Source: CAZAPO01 sp044841755
GTDB lineage: Bacteria; Bacteroidota; Bacteroidia; Flavobacteriales; Flavobacteriaceae
NCBI GenBank assembly: GCA_044841755.1
Contig: JAXOFM010000001.1
Coordinates: forward strand, 682,001-746,000
Length of the DNA stretch: 64,000 nt
Reading direction: 5' to 3'
Under the pieces are notes generated by a model. That model was not told where the DNA came from, ran no database searches, and saw nothing but the letters and a program-made list of their open reading frames with translations. Positions 34,917-44,941 of this stretch are shown here, one piece after another. Made by a program: the position numbers and the translations under genes. The number at the start of each line of letters is the position of its first letter. The stretch's first letter is position 1.

Positions 34917-36033
34917 AGAGAAGGAGGTAGTTATACTATATAGGGTAATTCAACATTGGAGAGCGCCATTTTTTGAATTATTGAATAATGACAAAAAGTT
35001 AAAAGTTTCTGTTTGGCACGGACCCGACTTTATTGATTCAAAAGTAGTTTCTACCACAAAGCCCTATTCTTTTTTTCGGAAATCCCTTTTTTCGCTAAAG
35101 CTAAGGTTTAGATCAAGTAACGGAGAGGTACTAATGCCTTTTAGTCCATTTCTGTTTTTTTTATTGATATATAAGAATCCTGATGTTGTAATAGTTGAAG
35201 GAGCATCAAATTTAGCGAACTCGATTCAAGGTTTTATCTATGCAAAATTGTTTCGAAAAAGATTTATATGGTGGAGTTTAGGTAAGATTAAAAACAGGTC
35301 TTTTGGCAAATTAAGAACGAAACTAGATATGTTGGTCCAATTTATAGAGCGTAAGTCAGATGCAATCATCTCTTATAGTTCTCGAGGAGCAGAGTATTTT
35401 AGATCTATTGGAGTAAAGAAGGAGAATATATTTGTTGCAGTTAATGTTGTCGATACAAAAAAAATTGAAGAAAAAAGAAGTGCCAATATCAGAGATGTAT
35501 ACAACTCTCCTTTTAACTTTACATTGTTATTTGTTGGGGCACTTACCAAGGAAAAAAGAATAGATATATTGATTAAAGCAATGGCCCACTTAAAGGGAAT
35601 TGAGAATGATATTGGATTATTAATTGTGGGGGATGGGAAAAATAGAAAAGAATTAGAGAGATTAACAATTGAATTAGACATACATAACATTAGGTTTTTA
35701 GGGAAAAGAATAGAAGATAATTACAAATTTTTTAATTCTGCAAATTTGTTTGTCTTACCAGGTCTAGGGGGGTTAGCCATATCTGAGGCTATGTGCTACC
35801 ACCTTCCCGTTTTATGTTCAATTGGAGATGGTTGTGAAGTCGATTTGGTAACACAAGAAAATGGGATAATAGAAGAGCAGATGACACCTCAAAAACTAGC
35901 AGCGCACTTAAGGTTTTTTTATGAAAATCAGCAGCTTCTTAAACAGATGGGTGAAAAATCTTATGAAAAAATCAAAAATAAATATAACACTGATACATAT
36001 TTAAACTCTATTAAAAATGCTATCCATAGTTAA
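34891..36033 (+). CDS. Glycosyltransferase family 4 protein
   Basis: The 380-residue GT-B enzyme shows GT4 features in its C-terminal half: VGALTKEKRIDILIKA, LLIVGDGKNRKEL, IRFLGKR and the late block PGLGGLAISEAMCYHLPV, where the E of SEA corresponds to the second Glu of the EX7E motif (the first falls on a Gly). The N-terminal half starts REVVILYR-like and contains a basic region. It likely adds one sugar to the lipid-linked unit in the cytosol. Donor unknown. It overlaps genes on both sides. Confidence 0.88.
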   Translation: MKRLKSKNKEKEVVILYRVIQHWRAPFFELLNNDKKLKVSVWHGPDFIDSKVVSTTKPYSFFRKSLFSLKLRFRSSNGEVLMPFSPFLFFLLIYKNPDVVIVEGASNLANSIQGFIYAKLFRKRFIWWSLGKIKNRSFGKLRTKLDMLVQFIERKSDAIISYSSRGAEYFRSIGVKKENIFVAVNVVDTKKIEEKRSANIRDVYNSPFNFTLLFVGALTKEKRIDILIKAMAHLKGIENDIGLLIVGDGKNRKELERLTIELDIHNIRFLGKRIEDNYKFFNSANLFVLPGLGGLAISEAMCYHLPVLCSIGDGCEVDLVTQENGIIEEQMTPQKLAAHLRFFYENQQLLKQMGEKSYEKIKNKYNTDTYLNSIKNAIHS

Positions 36034-36490
36034 AAACATTGTTCATGCAATAAGAAACAAAAAGCTTTTGTTCTTAAAAAAGAAGGTTAAAATAGGAGCG
36101 GGCTTTAGACATGGGAAAGGATGTTTTATCTCCAAAAAGAATACTATTAGTATTGGAGATAATTTTTTCATGGGCAATTATTGTCATTTAGCTTCTGATC
36201 TAAAAATTGGGAATGATGTTCTTTTAGCTTCCTTTGTTTCGTGTATTGGAGGAGATCATAAAATTGACCATATTAGCGTAACAATTCGAGAGTCTGGAAG
36301 AGATGTTTTTAAAACCACCACTATAGAGGATAATGTATGGGTTGGACAAGGAGTAATTCTCATGCATGGAGTAACTTTAAGGAAAGGATCAGTAATTGCC
36401 GCAGGATCGGTTGTTACTAAAGATGTTGAAGAAAATGCAATTGTTGGAGGAAATCCAGCTAAGTTAATTAGGTATCGAAAAGTAAAGTAA
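36017..36490 (+). CDS. Hexapeptide-repeat acyltransferase (LbH family)
   Basis: The 157-residue product has left-handed beta-helix repeats (ISIGDNFFMGNYCHL, LKIGNDVLLASFVSC), the catalytic-type His region GGDHKID, and the closing WVGQGVILMHGVTLRKGSVIAAGSVVTKDV typical of serine or maltose acetyltransferase-like enzymes. It probably uses acetyl-CoA to acetylate a sugar in the cytosol, separate from the periplasmic MBOAT route. It overlaps the GT4 gene by 17 bases. Confidence 0.9.
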   Translation: MLSIVKNIVHAIRNKKLLFLKKKVKIGAGFRHGKGCFISKKNTISIGDNFFMGNYCHLASDLKIGNDVLLASFVSCIGGDHKIDHISVTIRESGRDVFKTTTIEDNVWVGQGVILMHGVTLRKGSVIAAGSVVTKDVEENAIVGGNPAKLIRYRKVK

Positions 36491-36532
36491 TGTATAGTTA
36501 TAAGGGTATAAACCACTATTTTTACATTAATT

Positions 36533-38653
36533 ATGAAACAAATCATACAAGACCTTAAAAAAGGAGATACAATATTAGAGGAGGTGCCAGTTCCACAGAT
36601 TAAACCTGGACATGTTTTAATTAAAACCACGAGAAGTTTAGTGTCACTAGGAACTGAAAGAATGTTGGTTGAGTTTGGCAAAGCTAATTTTATACAAAAA
36701 GCCAAACAACAACCAGAAAAGGTGAAAATGGTTTTAGATAAAGTTAAGACTGACGGACTAAAACCAACAATGAGTGCGGTTTTCAATAAACTAAATCAGC
36801 CACTACCGCTAGGATACTGTAACGTTGGAGAAGTTGTAGGAGTAGGCAAAGGTGTTACAGAGTTTCAAATAGGAGATAGGGTTGCGTCCAATGGGCATCA
36901 TGCGGAGTATGTTAATGTACCTAAAAACCTTGTCGCAAAGATTCCAGATATAGTAACCGATGAAGAAGCAACTTTCACGGTCATAGGTTCTATTGGATTA
37001 CAAGGTATTCGTCTATTAAACCCCACTTTTAGTGAAACTATTGTGGTTGTTGGTTTAGGTCTTATTGGACTTGTGACGGCAGAATTGTTGTTAGCAAACG
37101 GATGTAATGTTATTGGTTTCGATTTTGATGAAGAAAAGATAAGAATAGCTAAGGAAAAGGGAATTGTAGCCATCAATCCTGCCAAGGGAACAGATCAAGT
37201 TAAGTTTGTTGAAGATTTCACAAATCAGGTTGGAGCAGATGGCGTTATTATTACTGCAAGCAATAAGAGTAACGAAATCATTTCTCAATCGGCTAAAATG
37301 TGTCGAAAAAGAGGTAGAATCATTTTAGTAGGCGTTATCGGGTTAGATATAAGTAGAGCAGACTTTTACGAAAAGGAAATCTCGTTTCAAGTTTCTTGTT
37401 CGTATGGACCAGGTCGCTATGATGAATCTTATGAACAAAAAGGGAATGACTATCCTATAGGATATGTAAGATGGACAGAAAAGAGAAACTTTGAAGCTAT
37501 TCTGAATGCGATGGCTAAAAAAGTTTTAAAAGTACAACCTCTAATTACTGAGAAGGTTTCATTAAATGAATACGATCGTATTTATGATCACATGGACAAT
37601 TCTAAGTCTATTGCGTCTATTTTAGTCTATGATAATGAATCTGAGCAGGGAACCGTTGTAGCTCTTAACAAAAAGACGTATGAAGCTCAAAAAGGAGTTT
37701 TAGGAATTGTTGGAGCAGGTAATTTTACCAGCTCGACTATTTTACCAAGTCTTAAAAAAGCAGGTGCCAATATTAAATACATTGCCAGTTCAGGAGGGTT
37801 GACCTCTACAATTATGGCAAAAAAGCATGGCATTTCTAACTCTACTACGGATTATAAAGAAATTTTAAAAGATCCAGATGTAGATTTGGTATTAGTTACT
37901 ACAAGACATGATATGCATGCACCAATGGTTTTAGAATGTATTGAAGCAGGAAAGAGTGTATTTGTAGAAAAACCTTTAGCAATTAAAAAGGAAGAACTTG
38001 AATCAATAATTGAATCTTATATAGATAATAATGTTAATATTTCGGTAGGCTTCAACAGAAGATTTGCTCCTTTAGCTCAAAAAATGAAAGCTTTATTAGG
38101 CTCTGATAGAACACCTATGAATATTGTGGCAACAATGAATGCAGGATTTATTCCAGCTGATGTTTGGGTACATGACATGGAAGTTGGCGGAGGGAGAATA
38201 CTTGGAGAAGCTTGTCATTATATAGATTTATGCACATACTTATCTGGAAGTAAAGTAGCCTCTGTTTGCTTAAATGCAATGGGAGAGAATCCTCAAGAGA
38301 ATACAGACAATGTTTCTATTTTATTAAAATATGAAAATGGCACAAATGCTGTAATTAATTACTTTGCTAACGGCTCTAAAGCATATTCTAAAGAGCGCGT
38401 AGAAGTGTTTTCACAAGAGCAAACATTAATCATGGATAATTGGAGAAGACTTCAAGCTTTTGGTTTTAAGGGCTTTTCTAAAGCAAGTTCTAAACAAGAT
38501 AAAGGACACTTTAATCAATTCAATGAATTAATTAAGCAGCAAAAAGAAGGGGGAAAACCTATAATTCCTTTCGATGAAATAGTAAACACTACTAAGGCTT
38601 CATTTGCCGCCATTGAATCACTTAAAAAGGGCACATGGGTTTCGGTAACTTAA
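36533..38653 (+). CDS. Bi-domain oxidoreductase (MDR-type plus Gfo/Idh/MocA)
   Basis: The 706-residue protein fuses an N-terminal zinc-type alcohol dehydrogenase (about 1-365; LVSLGTERMLVEFGK, a VVVGLGLIGLVTAE Rossmann loop) to a Gfo/Idh/MocA domain (about 390-700; GIVGAGNFTSS, VTTRHDMHAPM, VEKPLAI, GFNRRFAPL). Such bi-domain enzymes are regularly encoded next to heparinase II/III genes in capsule loci, as here, with a 19-base overlap. The reaction is not known; conversion or modification of a uronic acid or nucleotide sugar is plausible. Confidence 0.9.
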   Translation: MKQIIQDLKKGDTILEEVPVPQIKPGHVLIKTTRSLVSLGTERMLVEFGKANFIQKAKQQPEKVKMVLDKVKTDGLKPTMSAVFNKLNQPLPLGYCNVGEVVGVGKGVTEFQIGDRVASNGHHAEYVNVPKNLVAKIPDIVTDEEATFTVIGSIGLQGIRLLNPTFSETIVVVGLGLIGLVTAELLLANGCNVIGFDFDEEKIRIAKEKGIVAINPAKGTDQVKFVEDFTNQVGADGVIITASNKSNEIISQSAKMCRKRGRIILVGVIGLDISRADFYEKEISFQVSCSYGPGRYDESYEQKGNDYPIGYVRWTEKRNFEAILNAMAKKVLKVQPLITEKVSLNEYDRIYDHMDNSKSIASILVYDNESEQGTVVALNKKTYEAQKGVLGIVGAGNFTSSTILPSLKKAGANIKYIASSGGLTSTIMAKKHGISNSTTDYKEILKDPDVDLVLVTTRHDMHAPMVLECIEAGKSVFVEKPLAIKKEELESIIESYIDNNVNISVGFNRRFAPLAQKMKALLGSDRTPMNIVATMNAGFIPADVWVHDMEVGGGRILGEACHYIDLCTYLSGSKVASVCLNAMGENPQENTDNVSILLKYENGTNAVINYFANGSKAYSKERVEVFSQEQTLIMDNWRRLQAFGFKGFSKASSKQDKGHFNQFNELIKQQKEGGKPIIPFDEIVNTTKASFAAIESLKKGTWVSVT

Positions 38654-40215
38654 TTAGACTAATCAATACACTTAAACATTTAAAGTTTAAGCAAGTGTAT
38701 TATCGAGTCTATTATATTATTAGAAACAAATATTTTTCACCACCAATAAGTAAAACTCTTACAGGTGAAACGGCACCAATTAATTGGCAATTATATGAGA
38801 TTTCAACTCAAGAGTCAGTTAACGGTAGAACCTTTTCATTTTTAAATCAATCCAAATTCTTTTCCGATAAGATTGATTGGAATTATGCTAATTATGGAAA
38901 ACTTTGGACCTACAACTTAAACTATTTCGATTTCTTAAACCAGAAAGAAATTTCTAAAGAACACGGAATTGAATTAATTCTTGACTATATAGCTAATGAC
39001 GATGTTTTAAAAGATGGGAAAGAACCATATCCAATATCATTAAGAGGAATAAATTGGATAAAGTTTTTGTCTAAAAATAAGATAGTGAACCCAAAAATTG
39101 ATAAAGTCTTATATAATCATTATCAAATGCTATCATCGAATTTAGAGTACCACTTATTAGCTAATCATCTCCTGGAAAATGGCTTTTCTTTACTCTTTGG
39201 AGCATATTATTTTCAAGACGAAAAATTATATCATACTGCTGTGAAAATTTTGAAGGAAGAACTGGAAGAGCAGATTTTAAATGATGGCGGACATTTTGAA
39301 CTATCACCTATGTACCACCAAATATTATTGCATAGAGTATTAGACTGCATTTCACTAGTTAGTCAAAACAGTTGGCAGAATAGAGAGGTTCTACATTTTT
39401 TAAAGGAAAAAGCTTTAAATATGTTATCATGGCTTCATGAAGTTACTTTTAAAAATGGTAATATTCCTATGGTAAATGATAGTGCTTATGATATTGCACC
39501 AAGTTCATCACAGTTATTTGAATACGCCAAGAGTTTGGATTTGACATGGAATGGTAATCAAAAACTATCAGATTCAGGATATAGAAAGTTTATTACAGAA
39601 TCATATGAACTTTTTATTGACATAGGAAATATACAACCACCGTATCAACCAGGGCACACCCATTCTGACACCTTTAATTTTGAATTATATTATAAAGAAA
39701 CCCCAATATTTGTAGATACAGGAATTTCTACTTATGAAAAAAATGAACTGAGGCAAACAGAAAGGGAAACATCATCACATAATACAGTACAGATTGCAAA
39801 TTATGAACAGTCTGATGTTTGGGGTGGATTTAGGGTAGGAAGAAGAGCAAAAATTGTTGATTTTCAAGAAACTTCTAAATTGGTAAAAGCTTCTCATAAT
39901 GGCTATAAAAAATATGGTTTTATTCATGAAAGAAGTTTTGAAAATAAAGACAATGAAATTATGATAGTAGATAAACTGTCAAAACCATCCAATCAGCAAG
40001 CAAAGGCATACTTTCATTTACACCCAAGTATTAACAATATAAAGATTAACAAAAATAGCATCACTTTAAATTCAAACATTGAGTTGTTATTTGCTGGATG
40101 TGAATCTATAAATCTTGAAAATTATAATTATGCAATAGGGTTCAATAAAACCAAATCAGCAAAACAAATTATAGTTAAGTTTGATCAGACTTTAGAAACC
40201 AAAATAAGTTTATGA
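38635..40215 (+). CDS. Heparinase II/III family polysaccharide lyase-like protein
   Basis: The 526-residue protein has an alpha-helical N-terminal part with NYFDFL and ANHLLENGFSLLFGAYYF, and the C-terminal heparinase II/III beta-sandwich containing PGHTHSDTFNFEL and the DTGISTYE block. These match Hepar_II_III proteins that cleave uronic-acid polymers. No signal peptide is visible, which differs from secreted lyases and fits a cytosolic role within synthesis. It overlaps the bi-domain oxidoreductase and the next GT4 gene (4 bases). Confidence 0.9.
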   Translation: MGFGNLIRLINTLKHLKFKQVYYRVYYIIRNKYFSPPISKTLTGETAPINWQLYEISTQESVNGRTFSFLNQSKFFSDKIDWNYANYGKLWTYNLNYFDFLNQKEISKEHGIELILDYIANDDVLKDGKEPYPISLRGINWIKFLSKNKIVNPKIDKVLYNHYQMLSSNLEYHLLANHLLENGFSLLFGAYYFQDEKLYHTAVKILKEELEEQILNDGGHFELSPMYHQILLHRVLDCISLVSQNSWQNREVLHFLKEKALNMLSWLHEVTFKNGNIPMVNDSAYDIAPSSSQLFEYAKSLDLTWNGNQKLSDSGYRKFITESYELFIDIGNIQPPYQPGHTHSDTFNFELYYKETPIFVDTGISTYEKNELRQTERETSSHNTVQIANYEQSDVWGGFRVGRRAKIVDFQETSKLVKASHNGYKKYGFIHERSFENKDNEIMIVDKLSKPSNQQAKAYFHLHPSINNIKINKNSITLNSNIELLFAGCESINLENYNYAIGFNKTKSAKQIIVKFDQTLETKISL

Positions 40216-41411
40216 GGCTACTTTTCTTGACAGACAATTTCCCTCCAGAAGTCAATGCTCCTGCGACTAGAACATTTGAACACTGCAAAGAGTGGGTAAA
40301 GAGTGGAGTTGAAGTCACTGTAATTACCTGTGCACCAAATTTCCCAGAAGGCAAGGTGTTCGGAGGCTATAAAAATAAGTTTTATCAACTTGAGACTATT
40401 GAAGGAATTAAAGTAATAAGAGTTTGGACATATATAAGTGCTAATAAAGGGTCAGTTAAAAGAATTCTTGACTATTTGAGTTTTATGGCAATGGCCTTTT
40501 TAGTTGGCCTTTTTATTAAGACTGATAAAATTTTAGCGACTTCACCACAGTTTTTCACTGCCATAGCAGGAAGATGGTTATCATTTTGGAAAAGGAAACC
40601 ATGGATTATGGAGGTTAGAGATATTTGGCCAGAATCAATTAAAGCGGTTGGAGCCATGAAGGATGGTGCAATAATTAGGTTTTTTGAGTTCTTAGAAAAG
40701 AGAATGTATAAATCTGCAAAAAAGATAGTTGTAGTAACTGATAGCTTTAAAGATCAATTAGTGAAAGTTCATGGCATTAATGAAGAAAAGATTAGAGTGA
40801 TTAAAAATGGTATTAACCTTGAGTTATTTAAGCCGCAAGAGAAAAGCAAAAAAATATTGAGAGAACTCAATTTAGGAGATAAATTCATCATAGGATATAT
40901 AGGTACTCATGGAATGGCGCATGCCCTAGATTTTGTTTTAAAGAGTGTACAAAAGATTAACAATCCAGAAATACATTTTCTGTTTATAGGAGGAGGAGCA
41001 AAAAAGGAAGAACTTCAGCAACTTAAAGTAGATCTAAACTTAAGTAATGTAACAATGTTAGGAATAGTTTCTAAAGCAGAAATAAAAGATTATATTTCAA
41101 TTTTAGATGTTGCTTTGGTCAACTTAAAAAAATCAAAGACTTTCACATCGGTTATACCTTCAAAAATTTTTGAAAATGCAGCAATGCATAAACCTATTTT
41201 GTTAGGAGTTGAAGGCGAATCAAAAAGTCTTATTGAAGATTACAATATTGGCTTAACATATGAGCCAGAAAACGAGAAGGAATTCGTGAAAAAAGTTGAA
41301 GAAATACACCTGTACAAGGATAGTTTTTCTGGTAACTTTGAAAGAATAAAAAAAGATTTTGATCGAAAAATTTTAGCTCAGAAAATGTTAGCATTTGTCA
41401 AGAATAATTAA
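40212..41411 (+). CDS. Glycosyltransferase family 4 protein (WbuB-like)
   Basis: The 399-residue protein follows the GT4 WbuB pattern: FLTDNFPPEVNAPATRT at the start, TCAPNFPEGKVF, the central EVRDIWPESIKAVG, VVVTDSFKDQL and IKNGINLELF. The C-terminal nucleotide-sugar domain has IGYIGTHGMAHALDF. WbuB-type enzymes are frequent partners of the heparinase/bi-domain genes. It ends the long overlapping run; a 70-base gap with a promoter follows. Confidence 0.92.
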   Translation: MRLLFLTDNFPPEVNAPATRTFEHCKEWVKSGVEVTVITCAPNFPEGKVFGGYKNKFYQLETIEGIKVIRVWTYISANKGSVKRILDYLSFMAMAFLVGLFIKTDKILATSPQFFTAIAGRWLSFWKRKPWIMEVRDIWPESIKAVGAMKDGAIIRFFEFLEKRMYKSAKKIVVVTDSFKDQLVKVHGINEEKIRVIKNGINLELFKPQEKSKKILRELNLGDKFIIGYIGTHGMAHALDFVLKSVQKINNPEIHFLFIGGGAKKEELQQLKVDLNLSNVTMLGIVSKAEIKDYISILDVALVNLKKSKTFTSVIPSKIFENAAMHKPILLGVEGESKSLIEDYNIGLTYEPENEKEFVKKVEEIHLYKDSFSGNFERIKKDFDRKILAQKMLAFVKNN

Positions 41412-41431
41412 TAGTTGTTTAATTATCTTGA

Positions 41432-41466
41432 TTTGAATATGCAGTAACAAAAAATGCTTATTTTTG
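41432..41466 (+). promoter_or_regulatory. Internal promoter before the MraY/WecA-like gene
   Basis: TTTG (41432-41435) and TATTTTTG (41459-41466) are 23 bases apart, matching the flavobacterial -33/-7 pattern. Transcription would begin near 41472, ten bases before the GTG start at 41482. This would allow independent expression of the chain-initiating part of the locus. Confidence 0.65.
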
Positions 41467-41481
41467 AAAAAAATAAAATAG

Positions 41482-42645
41482 GTGCCTCTTTACTATCCCA
41501 TCATTTTTTTTATCGGAGCTTATTTAATTACATTTTTCACTATTCCTAAGATTATAGGATTAGTAGAATATAAAAAACTAATGGATGAACCCAATAGTAG
41601 GAGCTCACACAAAAATGTAACACCTACATTAGGGGGCGTTGCATTTTTTTACACCCTAATTTTGGCGTTGTTTTTTCTTAATAAGTGGGATGAATTTGAA
41701 GAAGCTATTTATTTTATACCTGGACTAACTATTTTGTTTATTACTGGATTAAAGGATGACCTTGTTGTATTATCTCCTTTTTCAAAGCTTATGGCACAAC
41801 TGGTAGCTATAGTATTTATACTTTCTAACGAAAGCTTTGTTATCCATTCGTTAAATGGTTTTTTGGGCTTTTTCGAAATTTCTACTTTCATGTACTACAT
41901 CATAGGAACTTTTATGATGATAACAATCATAAATGCGTACAATTTAATTGATGGAATAGATGGATTAGCCGCAATTGTAGGGATAGTGATTCTTATTATA
42001 TATACAGCTATATTTTACATGACTAAGGAGTATTTTTATGTGTTGCTGTGTCTTACGCTTAACGGCTGTTTAATGGCTTTTCTAAGGTATAATTTATCAG
42101 ATGATAAAAAGATATTTATGGGAGATACAGGATCATTAATTGTAGGGTTTGTTATAAGCGTTTTGACATTAAAATTTTTAGCACTTTCACCAGATTCATA
42201 CAATGATCTGCCATTTTTATTGGAGAATATTCCATTAATTGCAATCGGAATTTTAATAGTTCCTTTGTTTGATACAGCTAGAGTTTTTACTATTAGAGTA
42301 GCAAACAAAAGGAGTCCGTTTTCTTCTGACAGAAACCATACCCACCACATTTTAGTTGATTATTTAGGAGTATCTCACAGGCAAGCAAGTTTTATAATTG
42401 GAGGGTTCAATCTGATTTTTGTGTATCTAATAATTTTACTTGGGAGTACTTCATATAATTTTTGGCTTGTTGCAGTTTTGGTAATTACAGCTATAGCTTT
42501 GGCATATTTTTTCTTTAGGTATAATTATAGTTTTTCTAACCTAAAGAGAAAAATTAGATTTAAAAAGAAAATTGAAAATATAAAAGGAGTTATAAACCTT
42601 GAAAACGGCAATAATTCTGATAAAGGAAAAGAAAAGAATAAATGA
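41482..42645 (+). CDS. Undecaprenyl-phosphate GlcNAc-1-phosphate-type transferase (MraY/WecA family), GTG start
   Basis: The 387-residue polytopic protein links a sugar-1-phosphate to undecaprenyl phosphate. Family motifs are present in order: the DDL segment (about 92-94), NAYNLIDGIDGLA, FMGDTGSL with the catalytic-region Asp, and SDRNHTHHIL, the HxHH-like block of WecA-type enzymes. GTG directly follows an in-frame TAG, and the next ATG would delete the first helix, so GTG is the start. It overlaps ugd by four bases. Confidence 0.93.
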   Translation: MPLYYPIIFFIGAYLITFFTIPKIIGLVEYKKLMDEPNSRSSHKNVTPTLGGVAFFYTLILALFFLNKWDEFEEAIYFIPGLTILFITGLKDDLVVLSPFSKLMAQLVAIVFILSNESFVIHSLNGFLGFFEISTFMYYIIGTFMMITIINAYNLIDGIDGLAAIVGIVILIIYTAIFYMTKEYFYVLLCLTLNGCLMAFLRYNLSDDKKIFMGDTGSLIVGFVISVLTLKFLALSPDSYNDLPFLLENIPLIAIGILIVPLFDTARVFTIRVANKRSPFSSDRNHTHHILVDYLGVSHRQASFIIGGFNLIFVYLIILLGSTSYNFWLVAVLVITAIALAYFFFRYNYSFSNLKRKIRFKKKIENIKGVINLENGNNSDKGKEKNK

Positions 42646-43958
42646 ACGTAACAGTTGTAGGAACAGGGTATGTTGGTTTGGTAACTGGCACATGTTTAGC
42701 TGAAACAGGAAATAGTGTATTATGTATTGATATAGATGAGGATAAAGTAAATAAGATGAAGGCTGGAGAAGTTCCAATCTACGAACCTCATTTAGATGTT
42801 TTATTCGAGAGAAATATTAGAGCCAAAAGATTAAGTTTTAGTACTTCTTTAGATGAAGGATTAACCCATGGTGACATTATTTTCCTTGCCCTTCCAACAC
42901 CTGAGGATGAAGATGGATCTGCAGATCTTTCTTATGTATTGGGTGTTGCAAAAGAAATAGGAAAAAAAATTACTTCTTATAAAATTATCGTAGATAAAAG
43001 TACTGTGCCTGTAGGTACAGCCGATAAAGTGGCTGAGGTTATCTCATCTGAAACAGCCATTGATTTTGATGTAGTCTCTAATCCAGAGTTTTTAAGAGAA
43101 GGATTTGCAGTTGATGACTTTTTAAAACCAGAGCGCATTGTTATTGGGTCAGAATCTAAGAGAGCAATTGACTTAATGAAAAGGCTTTATAAGCCTTTTG
43201 TAAGATCGGGTAACCCAATAATTGTAATGGATGAACGCTCTGCCGAATTAACTAAATATGCAGCCAATTCTTTTTTAGCAACTAAGATCACCTTTATGAA
43301 TGAGATCGCTAATTTTTGTGAGTTAGTGGGCGCAGATGTAGATAAAGTGCGTATAGGAATGGGAACAGATTCTCGCATTGGAAAACGTTTCCTTTTTCCA
43401 GGAATAGGCTATGGAGGATCTTGTTTTCCAAAAGATGTCAAGGCTTTACACAAATCAGGAAAAGATGTAGGATACGATTTTGAGATCCTCGATTCAGTTA
43501 TTGGAATTAACGACGCTCAAAAACGCATATTAATCCCGAGAATTGACGCATATTTTAAGGGGAATTTAGAGGGCAAAACCATAGCAATTTGGGGATTAGC
43601 ATTCAAACCTGAAACAGATGATATTAGAGAAGCTCCATCACTTTATATTATTAAAGATCTTTTAGAAAGAGGAGTTAAAGTAAAAACTTTTGACCCTGAA
43701 GCAATGCCAAACGTAAAACGAAAGTTTGGTGATCAAATAAGTTATCATAAAGACAAATATGAAGCAATAGAAGGAGCAGATACATTAATCATATGTACAG
43801 AGTGGAGTATTTTTAGAACTCCAGATTTAGAAAAACTAAAAAAGGGATTAAAAGAGCCTGCTATTTTTGATGGGCGCAACCTGTTTGAGGTTAAAGACAT
43901 GGAAGAAGAAGGGTTTTACTATAGTTCAGTTGGAAGAAAAACCACTAATAAGAATTGA
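42642..43958 (+). CDS. ugd: UDP-glucose 6-dehydrogenase
   Basis: Ugd oxidises UDP-glucose to UDP-glucuronate with two NAD. The 438-residue protein has GTGYVGLVTG at the N-terminus, DKSTVPVGTA, SNPEFLREG, and the catalytic GGSCFPKD with C261. The C-terminal domain contains GLAFKPETDDIREAP. Length and motifs are typical. The next gene, a UDP-glucuronate decarboxylase, overlaps its stop by four bases, making a UDP-GlcA to UDP-xylose pair. Confidence 0.94.
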   Translation: MNVTVVGTGYVGLVTGTCLAETGNSVLCIDIDEDKVNKMKAGEVPIYEPHLDVLFERNIRAKRLSFSTSLDEGLTHGDIIFLALPTPEDEDGSADLSYVLGVAKEIGKKITSYKIIVDKSTVPVGTADKVAEVISSETAIDFDVVSNPEFLREGFAVDDFLKPERIVIGSESKRAIDLMKRLYKPFVRSGNPIIVMDERSAELTKYAANSFLATKITFMNEIANFCELVGADVDKVRIGMGTDSRIGKRFLFPGIGYGGSCFPKDVKALHKSGKDVGYDFEILDSVIGINDAQKRILIPRIDAYFKGNLEGKTIAIWGLAFKPETDDIREAPSLYIIKDLLERGVKVKTFDPEAMPNVKRKFGDQISYHKDKYEAIEGADTLIICTEWSIFRTPDLEKLKKGLKEPAIFDGRNLFEVKDMEEEGFYYSSVGRKTTNKN

Positions 43959-44941
43959 AAAAAGTTTTAGTTACAGGGGCTGCTGGGTTTTTAGGATCTC
44001 ATCTTTGCGATAGATTTATTGCAGAGGGATTTTTTGTAATTGGGATGGATAATTTCATCACGGGAGATAGATTAAACATTCAACACCTTCTTGAGCGCCC
44101 CAACTTCAAGTTTATTGAGCATGATGTTACTGAATTTGTTAAGATTGAAGGTGAACTAGACTACATACTTCATTTTGCATCACCTGCAAGCCCCATAGAT
44201 TATCTGAAAATTCCAATACAAACACTTAAAGTTGGTTCCTTAGGAACCCATAACTTATTAGGCTTGGCAAAAACCAAAAAGGCAAGAATTTTAATAGCAT
44301 CAACCTCTGAAGTTTATGGTGACCCTTTAATACACCCACAATCTGAGGAATATTATGGAAATGTAAATGCTATTGGCCCAAGAGGCGTTTATGACGAAGC
44401 AAAACGTTTTCAAGAATCAATAACTATGGCATACCATAGGTTCCATGGATTAGAAACAAGAATTGTTAGAATTTTTAACACTTATGGACCAAGAATGCGC
44501 TTAAATGATGGAAGAGTGATTCCTGCTTTTATGGGACAAGCCTTGAGAGGAGAAGACTTAACAGTATTTGGAGACGGATTACAAACACGATCATTTTGCT
44601 ATGTTGATGACCAAGTAGAGGGAATATTTAGATTGTTGTTTAGTGATTATTCGTTGCCAGTTAATATTGGAAATCCAGATGAAATTACAATCCTCGATTT
44701 TGCCAAAGAGATAATTAAATTAACAGAGACAGATCAGAAAATTATTTTTAAAGAGCTTCCTGTTGATGATCCATTGCAGAGACAGCCAGATATATCTTTA
44801 GCTAAAGATATATTAGATTGGGAGCCTAAAGTTTCTAGAGATAAAGGAATGAACAAAACGTTTGAATATTTCAAAGGATTATCCAGTGAGCAATTGTTTA
44901 AAAGAGAACACAAAGACTTTACTGACCATATAAAAAGATAG
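43955..44941 (+). CDS. UDP-glucuronate decarboxylase (UDP-xylose synthase), TTG start
   Basis: The 328-residue extended SDR has the NAD loop TGAAGFLGSHL, the UXS-specific FASPASPIDYLKIPIQTLK, TSEVYGDP, the active-site YDEAKRFQE, and NTYGPRMRLNDGRVIPAF. These identify UDP-xylose synthases well. The start is a TTG that overlaps the ugd stop (ATTGA); it gives the usual MKKVLVTG beginning. The stop shares one base with the GTG of the next gene. Confidence 0.93.
   Translation: MKKVLVTGAAGFLGSHLCDRFIAEGFFVIGMDNFITGDRLNIQHLLERPNFKFIEHDVTEFVKIEGELDYILHFASPASPIDYLKIPIQTLKVGSLGTHNLLGLAKTKKARILIASTSEVYGDPLIHPQSEEYYGNVNAIGPRGVYDEAKRFQESITMAYHRFHGLETRIVRIFNTYGPRMRLNDGRVIPAFMGQALRGEDLTVFGDGLQTRSFCYVDDQVEGIFRLLFSDYSLPVNIGNPDEITILDFAKEIIKLTETDQKIIFKELPVDDPLQRQPDISLAKDILDWEPKVSRDKGMNKTFEYFKGLSSEQLFKREHKDFTDHIKR

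Noticed and set aside
36491..36532. Promoter TATTTTTA before the bi-domain oxidoreductase
   Set aside because: Last base of the -7 box is A instead of G and no TTG lies at the right distance; too weak to call.
36256..36786. Long antisense reading frame (176 codons) over the acetyltransferase and oxidoreductase genes
   Set aside because: Lies opposite well-recognised coding sequence, contains the intergenic region, and its translation has no family resemblance; a shadow frame.
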